Assembly: GCA_902489075.1 (NCBI GenBank)
Contig: CABTYO010000038.1
Coordinates: forward strand, 1 to 18,150
Direction: 5' to 3'
Length of the DNA stretch: 18,150 bases
Origin: an uncultured Faecalicatena sp.
GTDB taxonomy: Bacteria; Bacillota; Clostridia; Lachnospirales; Lachnospiraceae
Shown: positions 14,473-18,150 of the stretch, piece after piece
Numbering within the stretch: position 1 is the stretch's first letter
Layout: each line of letters begins with the position of its first letter
Program-made: the position numbers and the translations under genes
Notes under the pieces: generated by a model
Told to the model about the DNA's origin: nothing
The model's database searches: none
The model's input: the letters and a program-made list of their open reading frames with translations, nothing else

Positions 14473-14501
14473 ATTGTATCACGTATGTACTTATCAGTCA
14501 A
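14473..14501 (-). promoter_or_regulatory. Promoter of small RNA 2
   Basis: On the minus strand TTGACT (14501-14496), a 17-nt spacer and TACAAT (14478-14473). It lies within 12 bp of the cassette A recombination core but points away from it. Confidence 0.78.
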
Positions 14502-14506
14502 CATAA

Positions 14507-14528
14507 TTAACAAAATCGCAATATCCAG
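14507..14528 (+). repeat. Inversion-site candidate A
   Basis: The 16-bp core AAATCGCAATATCCAG (14513-14528) is shared exactly with 15111-15126 (inverted) and 18046-18061 (direct). A TTAA-starting flank is also shared. It marks the 5' end of cassette A. Confidence 0.75.
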
Positions 14529-14798
14529 ACAGCCAATGATAAAATTGATAATAAGATCGCCTATTCAGGTGGTCTGATACAATTTCACGCCGCAGGAGAT
14601 GTATCTTATGGGTATATTAATCTGCCAAAAGAATGTAGAATGATTAATGCTTACCTACAGGAAGTTACAAGCAGTCCCGGGATAAGAGTAGTCGGTATGA
14701 ACCACAACACATCTACGGAATACGAGAGTGTTACTGTTTGGATCAATACCGCTGTAACAGACACAGTAGCCATGCACTGGGTATACTTAGTAAACTAA
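14511..14798 (+). pseudogene. Silent tail-protein C-terminal cassette A
   Basis: This open frame has no start codon near its beginning and no ribosome site. It begins at the shared core (QNRNIQTANDKI...) directly after an in-frame TAA and encodes about 95 residues ending MHWVYLVN. The content (GYINLPKECRMINAYLQEV, VTVWINTAVTDTVAMHWVY) looks like the beta-rich tip of a phage tail fibre or receptor-binding protein. It is best read as an exchangeable 3' cassette that is expressed only when recombined behind a constant N-terminal part. Its stop abuts the stop of cassette B with no gap. It could also be a plain gene remnant. Confidence 0.65.
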
Positions 14799-15126
14799 CT
14801 ATATCTGATATATCCACATACGGGCGTATTGCGTAGTCTTAAAGGTGATTGTCAATTTATGATTTTGTATCGCGAATGTATTGACATCCTTTTCGACTCC
14901 TAATAAGGTCTTGTTCCATCCGTTATTACGGACATATAACAAGTACATATACGGAGGGTATACGCCATCGCTACCATTAAGGTTCCGGACAACAATAATG
15001 TACATCCTTTCCGCTTCAAGGTTAGTGGTATTTGTCATTGACGTACCACCGTTAGTTCCAGTGCTGGCAGAGTCAATATATTTAAAGCTGCCAAGCAGGC
15101 TGTTGGCAGACTGGATATTGCGATTT
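14799..15126 (-). pseudogene. Silent tail-protein C-terminal cassette B
   Basis: This minus-strand frame reads from the shared core (NRNIQSANSLLGSFKYI...) to a TAG at 14799, about 108 residues. It continues with STGTNGGTSMTNTTNLEAERMYIIVVRNLNGSDGVYPPYMYLLYVRNN and ends MWIYQI, again like a tail-fibre tip. An internal ATG at 15038 has no ribosome site, so a free-standing 79-aa gene there is unlikely. The first 35 codons match cassette C closely, while the rest of A is unrelated. It converges tail-to-tail with A. Upstream, the frame is open back to the lysin stop codon. Confidence 0.65.
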
Positions 15127-15133
15127 AGCTTAA
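15022..15133 (-). repeat. Long inverted repeat B (pairs with C)
   Basis: Positions 15128-15022 on the minus strand match 18044-18150 on the plus strand at about 97 of 107 positions. The match begins with CTAAATCGCAATATCCAG and runs to the window edge on the C side, so its true length is unknown. It contains inversion core B (15111-15126); the TTAA flank extends to 15133. Confidence 0.85.
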
Positions 15134-15143
15134 GAAATCGTAA

Positions 15144-15178
15144 AAAATGGGGAGTAGATTTTTTAATCCACTCCCCAT
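15144..15178 (-). terminator. Terminator of lysin gene
   Basis: On the minus strand ATGGGGAGTGGATT pairs with AATCTACTCCCCAT and is followed by TTTTTT. It starts about 10 nt after the lysin stop. Confidence 0.9.
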
Positions 15179-15188
15179 CAATAATTAA

Positions 15189-16271
15189 CTATTCAATTTT
15201 AATCTGTATTGCTTCGATTGCTTTAGAAAGTCCAACTGTACCAGAACTAAACCCACCTTCAACCCAAGGTGTCCATCCAACTTTAGCAAGATGTGTACGA
15301 TAATACAGTTTTTTGCCTTCTGGAAGTCCTGTTATTTCAAACTCAATTGCTTCAATACGTTTTCTCTGTCCTGTGGTTCCGAGCAACGTATCATGTTCAA
15401 CATTATCATATTCAACCCATCCAATAGACTGAATATGTACCTTGGCAGCAAGTCTAATGTTTTCATTTTCGAATTTCTTACGAACTTGTCGTAAATCAAT
15501 CCATAATGCTTCGAGACGTTTTGCATTTCCTATAGTACCAGCAGTTTCTCCATCATGAGCAACTGGTAATGTTCCGTATGTTTGACAATGTGCTCTATAG
15601 TTTAAGCCAACTTTATTATCAGGTTTCGGTAACTCTTCAATTACATCTTTGCTTGCATTTACATACTTGTCCCACGTATTAGCATCACCATAGAATACAT
15701 CCAGATCAAGATTTCCATTCCAACCATTAAGCCTTCCGCTAGATGTATACTGATAAATTGCGCATCCACCCCATGCACCTAATCCACCATAAATAGGGGC
15801 ATCAGGATTGTAACCCATAGGATCATATCCATTATAATACCCAGCGTTCCATAAACCATAATCTCCAGCTACAACAGAAGACCAGTCAAAGCTATTTACA
15901 ACACTGTTACTCATATAAATTAATGGCTTTGTACCAGTTCTTTCATAGACTCTATCTAACCACTGCTTTGCCCAATCAACACCACAATTTACAGCATCGG
16001 ACTCCCAATCGAGAACTAAGAGAGCTTTTCCTAAATAGCCTCTAATATTATCTACGAAATAATTGGCTTCATCTATGGCATTACCACCAGACGCAAAATG
16101 ATATAACCCTAACTTTTTATTAAGGCTTAAAGCCTGTCCTGCCTGATTATTACAATAAGGATTAACGTAAGTAACTCCTTCCGTTGCTTTTACAATTACA
16201 AAATCGCAAGGTACAACTGATAAATCAATTCCTGCCTGATAACTTGCTATATCAATTCCGTTCATATACAT
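15189..16271 (-). CDS. GH25 lysozyme with three ChW repeats
   Basis: This phage endolysin cleaves the MurNAc-GlcNAc bond of peptidoglycan. Residues 1-200 are a glycosyl hydrolase 25 domain: NGIDIASYQ with D7, and the catalytic DxE pair at D88 and E90 (LVLDWES). Residues about 225-360 hold three clostridial hydrophobic-W (ChW) repeats (225-260, 277-313, 324-360; IGWVEY, VGWTPWVEGG, RIEAIEFEI), probably for wall binding; the first lacks the usual Gly-Trp. There is no signal peptide, so release needs a holin, none of which is seen here. AAGGAG lies before the start at 16271. It has terminators on both sides, so it may be its own unit in the minus-strand tail/lysis module. Confidence 0.93.
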   Translation of the reverse strand: MYMNGIDIASYQAGIDLSVVPCDFVIVKATEGVTYVNPYCNNQAGQALSLNKKLGLYHFASGGNAIDEANYFVDNIRGYLGKALLVLDWESDAVNCGVDWAKQWLDRVYERTGTKPLIYMSNSVVNSFDWSSVVAGDYGLWNAGYYNGYDPMGYNPDAPIYGGLGAWGGCAIYQYTSSGRLNGWNGNLDLDVFYGDANTWDKYVNASKDVIEELPKPDNKVGLNYRAHCQTYGTLPVAHDGETAGTIGNAKRLEALWIDLRQVRKKFENENIRLAAKVHIQSIGWVEYDNVEHDTLLGTTGQRKRIEAIEFEITGLPEGKKLYYRTHLAKVGWTPWVEGGFSSGTVGLSKAIEAIQIKIE

Positions 16272-16302
16272 AAATATAACTCCTTTCCGTCATTTAGACG
16301 TA

Positions 16303-16330
16303 ACAAAAGGACGGGTATAAAATCCCGTCC
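16303..16330 (-). terminator. Terminator upstream of lysin gene
   Basis: On the minus strand GGACGGGATTTTATACCCGTCC (two 8-base arms) is followed by TTTTGTT, about 30 nt after the 43-aa gene. It separates that gene from the lysin. Confidence 0.75.
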
Positions 16331-16358
16331 ATGTTTAAAATTAAGTATTAAATTGTTC

Positions 16359-16490
16359 TTAAGATTGTGCCTTTAAAATTTTCTGTACCTTTATTTTCCA
16401 TAACGAAGGTACATCATTTACTATCCACACGCTCCCGGTTTTGGAATTAATTATTCCATTTACAATCTTATCAACGTAAAAGTCAATCAT
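16359..16490 (-). CDS. Small phage protein, 43 aa (XkdX-position)
   Basis: The frame starts MIDFYVDKIVNGIINSKTGS and ends KVQKILKAQS, with the DVPSLWKIKV core. Tiny proteins with a DVPxLWKxKV pattern sit between tail and lysis genes in many Clostridia prophages, often in the XkdX position; their function is unknown. Its ATG overlaps the stop of the upstream gene by one base (TAATG), which indicates translational coupling and explains the absence of a separate strong ribosome site. Confidence 0.75.
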   Translation of the reverse strand: MIDFYVDKIVNGIINSKTGSVWIVNDVPSLWKIKVQKILKAQS

Positions 16491-16876
16491 TATATTGCAC
16501 CTCCTTCTGCGATCGCACTAACAACATCGCCCAAATCTGTAATTGCTCCGTCCTGTACCTGCTGGCCAGCTTCAAGTGCTTCAAGACGTTTTTCAATATC
16601 AGTTTTTTCTCTGATAGAGATCGTCGCGTTTACTTTTCCATCTGTCCCAAAATATACATTGCTGAATAAAGGAGACTCTAAAAGCATATCGCTATATTCC
16701 CCTACAACTTCATTATTTGAAATGTACTGTACTGTTTTTAAACTGTTATTGTTGATCAACGCGTTTGCAATTGTACCCAATGTTGTAAAATCATTTGCGA
16801 CAATAACGGTATGGTTTAAAGTGGCACCGTCAAGAATATCTACACTCACTCCATTTGCTAATTTGATTGTTTCCAT
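16490..16876 (-). CDS. Phage tail-associated protein
   Basis: With start 16876 (METIKLANG) the protein has 128 residues. The upstream ATG at 16891 is rejected because GGAGG (about 16889-16885) overlaps its codons and sits 8 nt from 16876. The N-terminal 100 residues are probably beta-rich (TTLGTIANALINNNSLKTVQYI..SPLFSNVYFGTDGKVNATISIREK). The C terminus has a short coiled coil (DIEKRLEALEAGQQVQDGAITDLGDVVSAIAEGG), common in proteins at the tail/baseplate end of phage modules. It lies 44 bp after the recombinase and is coupled to the 43-aa gene. The assignment rests on position and composition, not on a recognised domain. Confidence 0.65.
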   Translation of the reverse strand: METIKLANGVSVDILDGATLNHTVIVANDFTTLGTIANALINNNSLKTVQYISNNEVVGEYSDMLLESPLFSNVYFGTDGKVNATISIREKTDIEKRLEALEAGQQVQDGAITDLGDVVSAIAEGGAI

Positions 16877-16920
16877 AAGTAATACCTCCATTTGATTTTA
16901 ATATTTTGATGCACGAGAAA

Positions 16921-17922
16921 TTAAGATATCAACTTCTTATAAGAATGTTTGATATCTCCTTGTGCAATTTTGCAATAAACCATAGTGGTTTCTAATTTGT
17001 CGTGTCCCATGAGGTCACGTAGTTCATATACAGGCATTCCACGACTAATAGCAGTGGTGGCCAAAGTTCTTCTAAAACGATGAGGATGTACATTTTCTAC
17101 ACCAGCCATATCACCAATTTTGTGTATTCTACTTTCGATTCCACATTTATGAATTCGGTCATAAGGCTTTTTTAATGATACAAACAAAGCTTCATTGTCA
17201 TCGGTTCTAGTTTTTAAATATTCTTTTATGTAATGACAAGCAACATCTGTTAAATAGACTTCACGTTGCTTTTTTCTTTTTCCATATAGGATCAGTGACT
17301 TTTCAATAAAGTTAATATCACTGATATTAATCTGAGCTATTTCACTCACACGTCCACCTGTCGCAAAGAGTGTTTCAATCAATGCAGTATCTCTTGGTGT
17401 TTCACATGCGCGTTTAATCTTTTCTAATTCTACTGGTGAAAATGGTTTCCTAACCACATAAGGCATCTGTGCTCTTTCTATGGACGCAATTGGATTACTT
17501 GTCCGTATTCCCTCATTTTGCGCCCATGTAAAAAAGCTACTATAGTACCTGCGAAGAGTATTAAAGTATGATGCACTTATTTTCTTTTCTCTTGTGCTCT
17601 GATACCAGTCCAGATATGCCCTTATATCATTTGCAGTAATATCTTCCACTTCTTTGCGTACCGTTTCAAATAGTTTGGTCACTGCCAATCTGTATCCATC
17701 AATTGTTAAATCGGAGCAGTTCTTTAATCTTTTGCATGCGATCCACATATCTATGTGTCGTCTCCACATTGGCTCATCAACCACTTCAAGATCCGTACAA
17801 CAACTTGTAATTTCCTTATCCTGTAACTTTCTTGCTAATACCCCTTTTAACTTTCGTAACTCTTCATTACCCAACTCTGTCGACATCGACAGTATCACAT
17901 CATTAATAAAATCATCTTTCAT
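16921..17922 (-). CDS. Tyrosine recombinase (probable DNA invertase)
   Basis: This 333-aa phage-type tyrosine recombinase carries the catalytic set R191 (FATGGRVSE), K215 (YGKRKK), H281/R284 (HPHRFRR), H307 (LMGHDKLETT) and nucleophile Y316 (MVYCKI). An N-terminal helical extension (1-45) and a core-binding SAM-like domain (about 50-150) precede the catalytic domain. All residues are intact, so it should be active. AAGGAG precedes the start. It lies among tail genes, only about 120 bp from core C and between cores B and C, which favours a site-specific invertase for tail cassettes over an excisive integrase; no excisionase or attachment site is visible. A LexA-type box sits in its promoter. 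Confidence 0.93.
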   Translation of the reverse strand: MKDDFINDVILSMSTELGNEELRKLKGVLARKLQDKEITSCCTDLEVVDEPMWRRHIDMWIACKRLKNCSDLTIDGYRLAVTKLFETVRKEVEDITANDIRAYLDWYQSTREKKISASYFNTLRRYYSSFFTWAQNEGIRTSNPIASIERAQMPYVVRKPFSPVELEKIKRACETPRDTALIETLFATGGRVSEIAQINISDINFIEKSLILYGKRKKQREVYLTDVACHYIKEYLKTRTDDNEALFVSLKKPYDRIHKCGIESRIHKIGDMAGVENVHPHRFRRTLATTAISRGMPVYELRDLMGHDKLETTMVYCKIAQGDIKHSYKKLIS

Positions 17923-17938
17923 AAATTACACACTCCTT

Positions 17939-17981
17939 CGAACATATGTTTTCGTATATAATTTCTCCAAATGATTTTCAA
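17939..17981 (-). promoter_or_regulatory. Recombinase promoter with LexA-type box
   Basis: On the minus strand TTGAAA (17981-17976) is followed 15-17 nt later by TATATA or TATACG (about 17960-17953). Immediately downstream is CGAACATATGTTTT (17939-17952, written on the plus strand), 13 of 14 positions of CGAAC-RNRY-GTTYC. It would block transcription start when bound. Confidence 0.6.
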
Positions 17982-18039
17982 AAAAGTTAAAATGGAAAAA
18001 GTTGGAAATAGAAGAGTAGAGAAATCAAGAAATGATTAG

Positions 18040-18150
18040 TTAACTAAATCGCAATATCCAGTCTACCAACAGCCTGCTTGGCAGCTTTAAATATATCGAA
18101 TCTGCCAGCACTGGGGCGAATGGCGGTACGTCTATGACAAATGCCACTAA
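18040..18150 (+). repeat. Inversion site C and long repeat C (partial)
   Basis: The core at 18046-18061 is identical to cores A and B, with a TTAACT flank like A. From 18044 the sequence matches repeat B in inverted orientation up to the window end. Confidence 0.85.
18046..18150 (+). pseudogene. Tail cassette C, cut by window edge
   Basis: This start-less open frame begins at the core (NRNIQSTNSLLGSFKYIESAS..) after an in-frame TAA and stays open to 18150. It shares its first 35 codons with cassette B, mostly with conservative changes, so the two are variant tips of one protein family. Where it ends, and whether a constant gene follows, cannot be seen. Confidence 0.6.

Noticed and set aside
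14172..14501. A true CRISPR array
   Set aside because: The two repeat-like units are about 190 bp apart, each with its own promoter and terminator and no regular spacers; no cas gene is present.
14799..15038. Free-standing 79-aa gene from ATG 15038
   Set aside because: No ribosome site, and the frame continues upstream to the recombination core with matching sequence in cassette C; it is the 3' part of cassette B.
16877..16891. Start of the tail-associated protein at ATG 16891
   Set aside because: Its codons contain the GGAGG that serves ATG 16876.

Overview
The window looks like a Lachnospiraceae chromosome (gut Clostridia) carrying an integrated phage-like region. The evidence is the mix of AGGAGG-type ribosome sites, a T-box leader, DUF1540 and SEC-C proteins, an acetyl-type MetA and the codon style. 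From 1 to about 10.6 kb the base composition is moderate and the genes are ordinary. From about 10.6 kb to the end the DNA is clearly more AT-rich and the genes are accessory or phage-like.

Layout. 1-690: no gene, but a GC-rich block of nested palindromes. 717-2150: promoter, purA, terminator. 2387-3498: two tiny genes and a SEC-C protein. 3645-4484: membrane DUF218/YdcF-like protein, whose 3' end contains the promoter of a T-box leader (about 4450-4690). The T-box precedes an aldo/keto reductase and thrS, so both probably respond to threonyl-tRNA charging. 7671-8060: DUF1540 cysteine protein. 8304-10595: an AI-2E-type permease and metA, 3 bp apart.

10807-14001: small coiled-coil protein, a HEPN-like putative RNase, a full-length recA behind LexA-type boxes, and an orphan gene. 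14.0-14.5 kb has no protein gene. It holds two homologous minus-strand small-RNA units, each with its own strong promoter and intrinsic terminator. Each contains a hairpin followed by GTGGATTGAAA or GTGGATTTAAA, the layout of a type I-C CRISPR repeat. 14.5-18.15 kb is a phage tail/lysis module. It has three start-less tail-protein C-terminal cassettes that begin at the same 16-bp core (AAATCGCAATATCCAG) in mixed orientations, a GH25 lysin with ChW repeats, two small phage proteins, and a tyrosine recombinase behind a LexA-type box.

How it fits together (inference): the recombinase probably shuffles the tail cassettes by inversion at the shared core, possibly under SOS control like the adjacent recA. 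The CRISPR-repeat-like RNAs could be phage-encoded RNA anti-CRISPRs or crRNA mimics against a type I-C system. The constant N-terminal part of the tail gene is not in the window, so it either lies beyond 18150 or is lost. No tRNA, rRNA, complete insertion sequence or multi-repeat CRISPR array was seen.
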